Positions 52,979 to 64,000 of a DNA stretch of 64,000 bases are shown piece after piece. Origin of the DNA: Vespa crabro (taxonomy: Eukaryota; Arthropoda; Insecta; Hymenoptera; Vespidae); the NCBI RefSeq assembly GCF_910589235.1, contig NC_060972.1:4666899-4730898 (forward strand), given 5' to 3'. The translations under genes were made by a program, and so were the position numbers. Numbering within the stretch: position 1 is the stretch's first letter; every line of letters begins with the position of its first letter. The notes under the pieces are model-generated. The model was given only the letters and a program-made list of their open reading frames with translations. It searched no databases and was not told the DNA's origin.

Positions 52979-54245
52979 TTAAACGTGATTATTAAAATTA
53001 GATTGTTGAGCACAATTGCTGATCTCTATGAGAGATTTCCGTGAGGCGCTGTGGCTCGAGGTCATGTCCGTGAACTCGCCGGCCGACTTACCCTTTCTTG
53101 GTAATGTCGTCGCCTCCCCGAGCGACGGTAATTCTCGGGGCTTCCAAATTGGCGAACCTATGCAAAGTATGTCATTACATACATATATCCGTATATATTT
53201 AGGAGTAATTTATTACCAAGCGTCTTACCAAGCTCTTTTACTGCAATGGGTTGATAATTCTCTGGCTGATGAGAAGACTGAATGAGCCTGGCTTGGCTGC
53301 CAGTACTACCTGCGGAAATGGTCGAAGTAGTGCTCAGTGTTAAATGATTTGGTGTACGGCCCAGATTAGTCTTCTTCTCGCCTAAAAAAGCTTGAGAGTC
53401 CTCCTCTCCTTCTGACTTCGTCCCCGAGTCCATTTCAACTTTTACTTCGCCTAAATTCGAGATAAAAATGACGATATCAATTCAAAATAAAAATAAGTTA
53501 AAAGAATTCGTACTTTACCTGAAGTATCGCTTATGGTCTTGCTTCTCGTACGAAAGATTATCTGTTGTTGACTTATAGCTGTTTCCTCCATATCTTTGTC
53601 TTCCGAACTCTCATGCTCCACCGATTGCTTAGAATGACTGTACTTTCGCTTGGCATTGTGCGAATTGCTTAACAATTGCTGTTTTATAGCTTTTTTCGAC
53701 AACGTTCCCGTAGCTACTATCGTGTTACCATTGCCATTTTGACCTTGCACCTGAGCCGCTTGCTTTTCAAATTTTTCTACATGGCCAGTCGACATTCGAG
53801 GTGCGATCGTAATCGGTGGTTGATTTAGATTTTGTTTCGTCGAAGGGATGCTCATATTTCGGACCGATTCTCGTATGATTTGTCGAATTGTCTTTAGGAA
53901 CGCATTTCTAAATTCCGTCGTACTGAAAGGGTACGATATTATGTCCAAAAATAACGTTAATAAGATCGTTATACCGGATAAAAATTATTAGATGACTTTG
54001 AACGATGAACCATACCTATTGGAAAGTACATATACTTTTTCCGATCTTCTCTGTAATTGACTTCTGAGATGTATCAACTCCCATAGGAAATGCGATTCCA
54101 TATCTTTAGCTGAACTGGCTCTTACTTGAACTTCGGTAACGGGAATCAAAACTTGATAACGAATTATTTCCACCTCGCTGGAATTCGCTTTCGTGGAAAC
54201 TCCCTGGAGATTATTGGGTAAATTTTTTACTCGATCGTTCGCATA

Positions 54246-54289
<44 letters not shown>

Positions 54290-57200
54290 TCTACCCTTCA
54301 AATATTACCATGAGCTTTTTCTTTTGTCTTAATCTCTCCTTACACAGGAACACGACAGCGGATTTGAAAACGAAACACATGGCGTGCAATTCCAAGCCTT
54401 TCTTTATCTTTCCAAGAAAGTCCGAAATGTTTAACCATTCGACACCGCCATAATACAAAAGATCTCCAGGACTCAAATCGATTGGCTGGAGAAAGCAAAT
54501 TTACTGGTGATGCATAGGCACGCGTATGATATTATTATAATTATTATTATGTTTTATTAACCTGTTTGCAAGATTTTTGATGTTGCCTGAAGAGATGATC
54601 GAAAATAGCTCCGTATTCCTCGTGAATCCTTTGCATTTCGTTAATGTGCTCCGCCACTTTCTCCATACCTTTGAGGGCCTCTGAAATCGATCGCTTTATA
54701 CATAAGTACCATAATCCAATTGTATAATTCCCTATTGCGTCTATTACCTATCAAATGTTGATGCTCTTCGCTTCGCTCGTCTGTGAGATTTCGAAGTTGT
54801 TGCAAAAGCAACGGATATTTGAGTATTCTTTGAATGGGCTTTATCAAGTACGATTCCAATGTCGAGGAGTGCTGCTGACGCGGATTTCTCGCTTGCAAAA
54901 ACTCTTGTAAAGCTTGATTTCCTTCGTCTATAGGTAATAATTGAATTGGTTCAGTGAGTTTGTAATTATTAAAATCATAGATCCTTACTCGTAGATTTTA
55001 CGATTACACTCACTTGGATGTAAAACTTTTTGGGCCTTCGAATGGCTGGCGCAAAACGAGCTGTACAGCTTGAAGTGATTTACGTAATATAAGAAGGCAC
55101 TTCCAATGGAAAACAGAACACCCTATAATAAGGGAAACGATTGAAGATCATTTTGATGCGATCAGTAATCGTACAATCTCTTTGTTTACCTTAAATTGAC
55201 TAGGATGGTCAAAGCTGTTAAAGTCCGTCTCCATCTCAATTGCGTGATCAAGATTTTGCAGGAACTGCCGTTGAAACGTGACTATCTCCTGGATATTTCC
55301 AAAAAGTGCATTTATCTCGGCGTTCGATAGGAAGGTCTCGCGTTTAAGGGGCTCTAAATAGTTTTCCAGCAAATTGTTTAAATTCTGTAACACGAGATAT
55401 CATTGATTAAAAATATAAAAAGAAAAAAAAAACGATCAACACTCTGACTCATCTATTTTAATCGTACCTTTACGTAAGTTCGTTCAGTCTCGATCAGTTC
55501 TAATATCACTTTCTTTAGTTTTTCAGCGTCGCTCAGCTGCCTACTTGGTGTTAATGCTTGTGAATGCGTACTCACGACGCTTCCGGTGGGACTCGACTTT
55601 CTGGTCTCACCGGGCGATCGGCAAATACCCGTTACTTGTTCCGCCGTTTTTAATAAATTCTCAATCTCGAATGAATTCGTTCTTGACGTTTGCTTGCCAT
55701 TTTCTATGTGCGAGGTCGTCGTACACTCTTGCATGAGACTTTCTTTGCCTGGAAAATCAATACGGACAGGATGTACCTATAGAGCGAATCGCATGGGGAA
55801 TAGCTCGAATTGATCCTTGAAGGAGGAAAAGGAAATATTTCTCGATATAATATGTTGATAAAGAAAAAAAAATTTTGATAATTAATGTAAATTGATCGAG
55901 CGTATTATCAAATTGAAAACCGTAATAACGAAAGATCCTGTGGATCAAGATAGAATTTCTCATGTTTCATTGCGCATTATAATGTTTTTGCACGTAAGTT
56001 CTATTTTAAAGATTCATCCGCAATATGGAAATGCGACGAAAAAAGTCCGAAGGGAAGATATAATTTTATCGATCTCGAATCAAGGCCCAGCCGTTCCCGC
56101 GTTCTATTTTTTCTCTGTTGACGGTCAAAGGATTATCGTCGCTTCATTAGACTCTGAACTAATGAGATCGTTACAGAGTGAAGAACGAAAGGCCTCGAGA
56201 AATATGGATAGAGTGTCCTGCAATGCATGAGGACACCTAGGTATAAGAGACGATATAAAATTAAAAAGACTCACTCCATCCGGGAGCTGGTACTATCAGG
56301 CCGGATATCATTTCCTCGCTTATGACTGGTGGATCGGAAGGTGGAGGAGGACAAACCAGGCTTTCGATGATATCGTCGGTGACTCTCATGATGCCGGTAA
56401 GATCCGGTGGTTCGGTTCTCGAAGATCTCATCATCATACAGAGACCGACTTCTTCTTGGAGAACGCTTTCCAAATACATCATATCCAAGTCACTTACTAT
56501 TGCACCGTTGATCACCATTATCTCATCGCCCTTAATAATGCCTGAAAGTATTACGTTATCGAATGGTGCGAAGGATAAAGCAAGGGGATTAAGATAGACG
56601 CAGGAAGAAACATACTTAGGGAATGTGTCATTCCATTTTACTATGGGCCGTTAAAAGAAGACCATGAAGAATAAATAAGCATTATAAGAGCTTGTATGTC
56701 AAAGCGTATTCCGATAACTTTGTTCAAATGTGCAGTAAAGCGTAACGAATCGGTCTTTCTCAATGACATCGATATACGCGCTGCCACTTGGCACGATTAA
56801 AATAATATCGTTAAGGTCGTTTCTTCTCACACTCCCGCATTCCCGAACATGACCTTTAAAACTCATGTTCGTTGTGATATTAAATCAAGACTCACCGTTC
56901 TGCATAGCCACACTTTTATCTTCGACTCTGCTAACGTAACAGCAAAGCTCGTCCTGTCGATCAGAATTTTCGATGAGTTCGGCCTCCACGGAGAAGCCCC
57001 ACATTTGTTCCAAGGTGTTCCTTTGCAATTCCACCTGATACAAGATCTTTGCGCAGACCTCGACGATCTCGTGCGTATGTAACTGAAAGCAACGATGACG
57101 AGAAACATTTCATGTTTAAGATAACTTTCTGTCCTCGAAAAATTTTCTCCCATAATTATCGATAACTTACATAAGTTTCGATCAGATCGGTTCTATGTGG

Positions 57201-57701
57201 TACAAAATAGTTGTGGTCCTCCATGTCACGTCGTTTCTTCACCCGTACAAAGTGTTCCATCGGATTGAGATTTTTTCTGTTACAGGCACTCGCTAAAAAT
57301 TCTTCTACCGTCATAGCATCGCGTAGAAAAACCGAAACAAGCTAGAAACCGAGGATGCAACGATCAGGATGTGACATACTCACCATTTCCACAACCATTA
57401 CGACAGGCTATACTAAGAATAATTACCTGATTATCCGGCACGGATACTTTAACAGTCTTCTCTTCGTCTCTAGAGGATATTTGGAGTGACCTTCGACTAG
57501 ATCCGCTGTTCGACCTAGATAAAAGTGGTGGTCTTCTCTTGGTAGCGCCACGGCCGGCTAACAAATTGTTCAATAATGAGGGACTTCGTGCGCAAATGAA
57601 TGCATGGAAGGACGACACGGTGAAGACACCCAATTTGTTCAACGTCTGCTTCGTCGCGCGAGATACGTGTGTCAGTAGACTCTGTTATGAAGGAGAAAGA
57701 T

Positions 57702-57741
<40 letters not shown>

Positions 57742-59244
57742 AAGTAATTGTTTTTGAGACGAGCTGGAATTTACGCTCAGCGTGCCTCGTCCTCTCAACT
57801 TCGACGATGTTAATTTATTGGAAATTACACAGCTACAGTTCCTATATGTTCTATTTACGTTCGGTCGATATGACTACGCGCATCGCGTTTACTGAACCAG
57901 GATAAATCAAAATCTTCTTCTGCAAAAGTTTTTTGTTCCCTTGTGCAACAATAAATCGTGTGAAAAAATACGAACAAAATTGAAGCAATTTTCTCGCTAT
58001 TTCGAGGATATAATTACTGACCTTCGGATTAGGTAATTCCCCGCTCTGCAAACTGGCCATATAACATCTCAAACGGAATTGCTCGCAATGAAGACGTTCC
58101 AGATTTTCTTCCCACTGTACTATTTGATTGTTGATTTGTTGCTTCGTCTCAACGTCGGACACGACGGATTGCTGAAGATCGGCCATGTGTTTCATCTTAT
58201 GATCCTATATAAAGGAGATTAAGCTGAATTTCGCGAAAAGCTCAAATTTAGCCTGACGCAGAAAGGAAATTAGCCCTACCGATTCTATCGCCTTTTCCAA
58301 ACGAAAGATCTCCTCTTGCAGAAGATGTAAAGTCCCGGTCTTACCACGATGGCGAGCGAATGCGGCTGCACAGGCAGAATGTATGCTATTCACCCAGTTT
58401 TCGAGTTCTACTTGACACGGCGCCTGTAAATTAAATAAGACGCATTTTTTTTCCTCCCTCTCAAGGAGCCGTTTCAAAAAGAAGGAATTATGCGCCGCAA
58501 ACGAACGAACGCTTTTCTTCTTTTTTCTTTTTCTTTTTTTTTTTTTCTTTTTTATTCTCGTCACCTGAAAAAGATAAGCATCGCCGAAAGCGGTGCTCAG
58601 GCAAAATATGTAGTCTCTCTTTGGGTGCTCCGGAATTGGCTGCATAATAGCACCATCGACGATAATTAAATGCTTAGGTGCCGCTTCCATGGCTCTACTT
58701 TCTTGCGAATCGCAAGGGTAGAAAAGAAGCGTGGTCCCTTTCAGACAGACCCAGTAACCCTTCCAGCCTCTTTTCCTTGCAAGCTCAATTTGATGCTTCT
58801 TACGTAACAACCATTTCTTCACGCTGAGGAAACTGCGAATCGAGAAGATTTAAATGCTTTTTCGAAATCTTTCTACGATTACGACCGGCATAGAATCCCC
58901 ATGGACTCGGAACGATATATGTAGACTCGATTGGATTTTATTTTTAAATTGTAATATTTCGAAATTCAACAATTAATATTAATTTATTTTTACGTATGTG
59001 AAATAGTAGGAAACATACGTTCTCAATTCCATGTGGATAATAAGCTATAACATTAAAACATTATTTTTTTGTTTCTTTTCTTCTTTTTTTTTTTTTACCC
59101 TGCTTTCCTAACTGCACCGGTGCAATTGAATGAAGCCGCAGCAGTTCCAGTTTGTTTTCCTCGATAGGGCGAATTTATGACACTTTCACCATCGTCGTCG
59201 TCGCTGACCGCGGTCGTAAGAGACATTCTGTCGTCGTCCGACAT
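52979..59244 (-). CDS. sif: Protein still life, TIAM-type Rac guanine nucleotide exchange factor (C-terminal 18 exons)
   Basis: Activates Rac-type GTPases at synapses and the cell cortex. Exons: 59244-59099, 58832-58565, 58423-58280, 58204-58022, 57681-57427, 57341-57171, 57082-56896, 56541-56275, 55748-55468, 55384-55190, 55122-55014, 54927-54748, 54680-54562, 54485-54309, 54203-54016, 53922-53519, 53450-53229, 53157-52979; 3675 nt, 1224 residues from the first visible Met. Domains: PH at about 50-165 ([28 protein letters not shown]), helical segment 187-247, Ras-binding-like region 333-405, PDZ 415-495 ([20 protein letters not shown]), DH 605-830 ([40 protein letters not shown]), PH 840-975, then a low-complexity tail. 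The first exon begins with ATG directly after a TTTTAG acceptor, so it is either the first coding exon of a short isoform or is entered from exons beyond the window (Drosophila SIF has an N-terminal WH1-bearing part absent here). Confidence 0.96.
54249..54287. repeat. (TA)n microsatellite
   Basis: 39-nt AT run in the intron between two C-terminal PH-domain exons of sif. Confidence 0.93.
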
Positions 59245-59398
59245 CTAAAAGAAGAAAAGAAAGTCTTATTCATTCGAAAAAATGCTAAAAGCTTTGGCAT
59301 GTAGGATTTACTAATCGTACAAAAATTTCGGTGTATAAGTGTAATCGTGTAACGTGTGAGAACATTCTTTAGATAGGTAGACGGTCACTTTAATTTGT

Positions 59399-60911
59399 TT
59401 AACATATAGAAAGTTGTAAAGAAGAAAATTTAAATAAAAGACTCGAGTGGGAAATAAAGTTTAGAACTTCAGAACACTTGATAAAGAGCAAAATAAAATC
59501 TAGGTGGGTATCGTGGCATTGCTCTAGGGATGTGTCCTGTGCATCGATAACGCGAATGGTTGATCGTTCGAGCGTGCAAAACTTGTACAACAGGGAATTC
59601 CTAATTTCGATAATGTTGCGCGAGATATCTGATAGGAATGAACTTCCGAACATGCTTCCAAGATTGCTCGTCGTGTTCCACATTGGATACAATTTTCGGG
59701 GGTAGAGAAAGATGCTGAAAAATGGGAAGGAAAAACGGGAGAAAGAGTAAAGATAAGTCAGAAGGAAGAGCTAGAGAGGGCGTAAGGTAAAGATATATCC
59801 GAAAGAATAAAAAATCATTTCGCGGGGACTCACGTCTCTACCTTTTTAATGGTGTAAGTTGTAGTTAGTCTTTCGCGTAGTTTATCGCGTATTCTTCCAG
59901 GGCTTACGGTGGCCCAGAAACTTACGACTTTTTTGAGAAAGTCGGCGTTGCACGCATCCGCCGTAATGTGCGGATGGTAGTGACAGTAGCATCCCTCCTT
60001 CAAGAGCTTCATGTTTTTCTTCGCGGTGCCGTTTATCTTGAACATGATATCCCTACGGGCTACGCTCAGACCGTCGATATAATATTGCGCCCAAGTATTC
60101 AACGCACCGTTAATTATTCTGAGAAGTTTGTGATAATAGCCTTCGCCAAGACCGTAATTGACCTTCTCCCTGACGCTCTTGCAATTAAACCAATACAATT
60201 TCTTCCACTCATTTATCGATATCACGCTGATCGTGTGACGACGACAAAGGCAGTAATATTTCTTCGATTGCTGCTTATACAACGTCTTCAAATCCGTATA
60301 GCTACTGCTCAAACTCAACAGATCCAGGGTACTATTCATGCATTTGATCGCCCATCTCGGCTCTACCATTATTCGTCGTTCTATCGATGCTTTGATTGGA
60401 CGAAGAAAGAGAGCTTTTTTGGGCTGGATGGATCTTAAGAAGGCCGCTCAAACGTGCGGTTTTTCACGAATAATTCCTGGGTCGTCCGATGAATGGACTC
60501 TAAGGTTCTCGTTCTTCCATCCGAAATGAAGCTTTCCTCTTCCATTTTATTGTCTTTTGGACGGTAGAGGAAACGGCGGTGTTCCGCTCGCAAAATATGC
60601 CCGGTACACCGGACTAACTTTCCTTTTAAGCTCGATGTTCGCGAGTATTACTCGTACCAAATAAGAAGGACTTTTGTACTCTCTATCTCTTAGAATCACT
60701 TTTTTTTGCTTTATTTTCTCGGCAATGGATAGACAAATTCGCGATGTAATGTCTACGAAGCATAAAATTCTCGATCCTTGTCGCATAACTCGACGATTTG
60801 CTGTACGAAAGCCTCTGCTACGGGTTCCAATTTTTTCGTAAGCGTTCTCAATACGCCGATCACTATGGTAGATGTGAAATAAAAGACGAATAGTCTGTAC
60901 GCGCGGAACAT
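59399..60911 (-). CDS. Candidate secreted protein, unrecognised family, near or within sif
   Basis: I do not recognise this protein. Exons: 60911-60757, 60433-59834, 59714-59399; 1071 nt, 356 residues. All three join in frame: exon 1 ends in phase 2 at a weak GTAGAC donor, exon 2 starts after CTTCTTAAG and ends at GTGAGT, and exon 3 follows a TTTTTCAG acceptor. Residues 1-20 look like a signal peptide (basic start, then LFVFYFTSTIVIGVL). Exon 2 is open for 600 nt, with a helix-like composition, paired cysteines (YYCLCRRH, EGCYCHYHPH), an NGT glycosylation site and many Lys, Tyr and Trp. Exon 3 is AT-rich and less gene-like, so the C-terminus is uncertain. It lies just upstream of the visible sif exons on the same strand, and inside a sif intron if sif extends beyond the window. 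Confidence is higher for exon 2 (about 0.75) than for the full model. Confidence 0.55.
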
Positions 60912-61163
60912 GTTACGACTTTCGTCGAATTAATTATCTAACGTTCCGTATCTCTTTGCTATTTGATCATCCCCGTTATCATCACCGACGACGTCTCGAA
61001 AAATTCGACGATACATCGTCGTCTATGTATTTTACGTCTTTTTCAATTAAACGATCATTCGTTTTCGGATAAGGCAAATCTTCTTTGCACTCTTCTTTTC
61101 TAAACTCGCTACGCTATTGATCTATCCTCTAATGTAATCGTGCAACGTATATGTATCTACGTA

Positions 61164-61215
61164 CTTGTGTCTGTGTCTGTGTCTGTGTGTGTGTGTGTGT
61201 GTATGTATGTGTGTG
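61164..61215. repeat. TG-rich microsatellite
   Basis: GTGTCT units pass into a GT run, then GTAT units. Confidence 0.88.
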
Positions 61216-61752
61216 AATATATAGATATATAGATATATTTTAAATTTTCTCTAAGATACTCGTACGAAGAACCTTTTATAGACAAAACGGTCCTCGTCGG
61301 TACTTATCACTGTCGATTCGCCCAAAAGGCTTCCTCATCGAATCTAACTTTAACTAACTTTATCAAACCGATCTCTTTCTCTTTCGTTTGTCCTCAAAGA
61401 TCATCGGTATCGCTTAGCCGCTGCAACCTTTTCTGTCAACGAGTCAAACTTCTCCTTATCAGCTTTTATGGCTGCTCGCGATGACGCAAAATGTTCTTTT
61501 AACGCTCTTAAAAGTAAGTATACAGAATATTTTGTGCAATACACGCATAGAAACGAATTTCTCCGTATAAAAATAGGTATGTTGCGTCTTTCGCGATATC
61601 ACGTTTCTTTCTTTATTTTGTATTTTTTCTCTTTTTTCTTTGATCTCTTTTAAATATACATACATATACGTATACTTAGATTGTAAATTCTCGTTATCAC
61701 GAGAAATAATTCCTGCTGATCGATTACGCGAGTATACCCTTCGCCTAACGAA

Positions 61753-61860
61753 CTTTTCTTTCCTTTCCTTTCCTTTCCTTTCCTTTCTTTTCCTCCTTCC
61801 TTCCTTCCTTCCTTCCTTCCTTCCTTCCTTTCTTCCTTCCTTTCTTCTCCCTCTTCTCTC
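61753..61860. repeat. 108-nt uninterrupted homopyrimidine tract
   Basis: Pure C/T over 108 nt: first TTTCC units, then about ten CCTT units, then irregular CTTT. It is the longest pure pyrimidine stretch I found in the window. Confidence 0.93.
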
Positions 61861-62742
61861 GACAAAATATAGTAACGATCTTACACCGCGTTCTCTTCTA
61901 CCAGCAGTTCTATCACAAAAACAACGATTCCTCGAGAATAAATTAACTCTCCCCCGTTAACACGGACTGTTCGTCTATTCTCTTCTGAGAAAAAAGTTTC
62001 ATTGTCGACGATAAAAACATCACCGATCTCTAAGGCAAGTGGATAGAAGTATAAGGGAGACAAATGTAATGCAAGATGAAGATTATATATCCAGGTACGT
62101 TAGACACACACCGTGCGCGCAAACAAACTCCTCGAGAGCACGGAGCAAAAGTTTCTATGTTGTACGTTCAGTTTTAAACATTTCACGCGAGCTTCAAATT
62201 CCAACAATTAACGTATAGAAAGCAAAAGCAACGAATCATCGATAAAGTTACACGACGAGACGAAGCAACAGCTGCACATCCTTTGCCTATCGAGAGTTTA
62301 CACCGGAACGATGGATTAAACCTTCGACGAAATCGAGATCGTGGATCACCGCGCGCGATTTAGAACAAACGAAATCTATACGTATTTATTTCGTCATCTA
62401 TCGTAAGATCGATCGTCGATAGAAGATACTTCATTCGCGGATAAACTCGTTGCAGATATCCCCTTTCTTCCATTTTGATGATAAAAAGGACGGCAATTTC
62501 CGCCGGATATGCTCCTCCGGTGGACTTGGCGGTCCTCCGTGGAGAACCCGGCGGTGAACACCGGATGACACCTTCTAGCAATTGACGACACCGGTGAACG
62601 GATGTTTCGGGCTTGCTCGTGAAAACGACTATACTTGCTTAAGTACTCTTCTCTTATGGAAACGACGAAGGAGGAATCCTGACTGAAGGAAGCTTCGGAC
62701 AAACGAGGCCGCGTTCCTGTGTTTTCGTGCTTGAGTCTGTAT

Positions 62743-62744
<2 letters not shown>

Positions 62745-62778
<34 letters not shown>
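62745..62778. repeat. (GT)n microsatellite
   Basis: 34-nt perfect GT run. Confidence 0.95.
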
Positions 62779-62786
<8 letters not shown>

Positions 62787-63055
62787 TTCGGGGAAAGAAA
62801 GAGAGAGAGAGAGGGAGATGGATAGATAGAGAGGATGCTGAGCGCGCGAGTCGCTTCCTCGAGCGAGTCTGCAGCGGCCGCGAACGTGCTCAGCTTCGGA
62901 CTACCGCCGGAGAACAGGGTAGAGAAGCTGCTACCGCGAGGGGAATCAATACCTCGCTCCTTCTGGAGGGTAAACGAGGTGTCGAGGGGAAGGAAGAGGC
63001 GGAACAGGAGCCACGGTAGTAGGGATTGTGGTGGGAGTAGAAAAACCAACCCCTT

Positions 63056-63086
<31 letters not shown>

Positions 63087-64000
63087 TTAACGCGCAATCG
63101 TACCATCTCTCTTTCTCTCTCTCTCACCTCACCCTCTTCCTGTTCCTTCGGTAGGAAGAGAGAAAGAGGGAAGGGATGGAGAGAAAGCGTGTTTGGAAAG
63201 TGCTCGACTAGGAACGAGGGATGCGCTTCCACTGCGGGGACTTGGAAAATGCGGCACGATTCTTTCACGACTGTATGGATATAACAAAAGGATAAGTATA
63301 GTGCATCCTTCTAGCCTGAAATTCGATGTAGGATCGTAAATCCAGAGGTTGAAATACCAATGGAATATATCGTGTGTCCTTCCTCGATTCGATATAGCGC
63401 GCGCATCGCCCCATTTAGAGTATGCTATATACGTATACGTACATCCATATGTACGTGCATATCTATCTATGTATAGATACGGACGGATGTTTGTACTTTG
63501 CGACAAAATTTTAATCGATGCCACTGTAGGATACCGAATGGTCCGGGAAAGAGCGGGAGAATTGCGTTTGAATCGCGGACGAAAGCACTTGTCATTCGGT
63601 TTGCTTTATTGATCGGCCAAGAGAATAAGCATTTCGTCGATTAATTGCGAAATATGAAAGGGTAACGATTGCTTTCGTAACCTTTCGCAAAGATCGCGGA
63701 ATATTTTTCTATGCGTTGCACGAGCACTCGCGTCCATTTGTGTGTATGGGAGTATGCGCACTAAGTCTCGAATAGACGTTCCGTCTTATGCTTCGATCAA
63801 GGGGGTTAACTCAATCGATTATACGCTTTGTAAATTATGTAATCTTTTAGCTAACGTTAGAAAATATATGCCATGACATTTCACTGCTTTTGAAAACGAT
63901 ATAAACGTTAGCCGTACCCTTTTCTAAAGATGCAGCCAGTTAATTGAAGGAAACCTTTTCAAAAGCTTTGAACATTTTCCCCATTTATTTGTCGTTGCTT

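Larger units (their letters stand above)
60912..64000. other. Upstream spacer or sif intron with CpG-rich island
   Basis: No coding exon is supported. The region holds a TG-rich run (61164-61215), the long homopyrimidine tract (61753-61860), a GT run (62745-62778), GA/CT runs (62800-62830, 63057-63088), and a CpG-rich, GC-rich patch at about 62510-63060 that could be a promoter or 5' UTR. Open frames across 62650-63520 on both strands are partly translated microsatellites. Confidence 0.5.

Noticed and set aside
55892..56230. 112-residue plus-strand open frame inside a sif intron
   Set aside because: No similarity recognised, no splice context, and length is within chance for a window of this size.
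59968..60438. 156-residue plus-strand open frame
   Set aside because: Antisense shadow of the candidate secreted protein; the minus strand has the better composition and splice sites.
62654..63268. 204-residue minus-strand open frame
   Set aside because: Interrupted by Thr-His, Arg-Glu and Ser-Leu arrays that are microsatellites; overlaps an equally long plus-strand frame.

Overview
The window looks like insect nuclear DNA, most likely from a hymenopteran (bee, wasp or ant). It holds spliced genes with short GT-AG introns, dense dinucleotide microsatellites (CT/GA, TA, CA/GT), a BAMBI-type gene (not known from Drosophila but present in Hymenoptera and beetles), the arthropod RhoGEF still life, and a split between CpG-rich and CpG-poor blocks of the kind seen in insects with gene-body methylation. 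The order is an inference from content; no species can be named. I saw no bacterial, phage, CRISPR, rRNA, tRNA or intact transposon feature. All gene models below were built by hand from splice sites, frame continuity and family similarity, and total coding lengths come out as multiples of three.

Layout. 1-18546: no recognisable coding exon; repeats, CpG-rich islands and presumably the promoter or first intron of BAMBI. 18547-19481 (+): the last two coding exons of BAMBI. 20957-22716 (-): decapping cofactor DCP1. 24018-25619 (+): nuclear-envelope phosphatase CTDNEP1/Dullard. 28166-29410 (-): peroxin PEX14. 30365-32353 (+): F-box/kelch protein FBXO42. 33326-37078 (-): splicing factor SYF1/XAB2. 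37785-43833 (-): an NPC1-family sterol transporter, probably the 1b type. About 9 kb of repeat-rich spacer follows, with one isolated open frame at 47588-47869. 52979-59244 (-): eighteen exons of still life (TIAM-type Rac GEF), with its N-terminal exons missing from the window. 59399-60911 (-): a candidate three-exon secreted protein that I do not recognise, just upstream of those sif exons and possibly nested in a sif intron. 60912-64000: spacer or intron with a 108-nt homopyrimidine tract and a CpG-rich island.

How they relate. The block from DCP1 to NPC1 is compact: DCP1/CTDNEP1 and PEX14/FBXO42 are head-to-head pairs with short shared upstream regions, while BAMBI/DCP1, CTDNEP1/PEX14 and FBXO42/SYF1 are tail-to-tail. 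Most are housekeeping genes (mRNA decay, lipid and nuclear envelope control, peroxisome import, ubiquitin ligase, splicing) with no common pathway. The flanking genes (BAMBI, sif) are developmental or neuronal and sit among large, CpG-rich noncoding stretches. The least explained elements are the unrecognised secreted protein, a pair of hairpins in an NPC1 intron, and a frame-shifting cassette exon candidate in CTDNEP1 intron 1.
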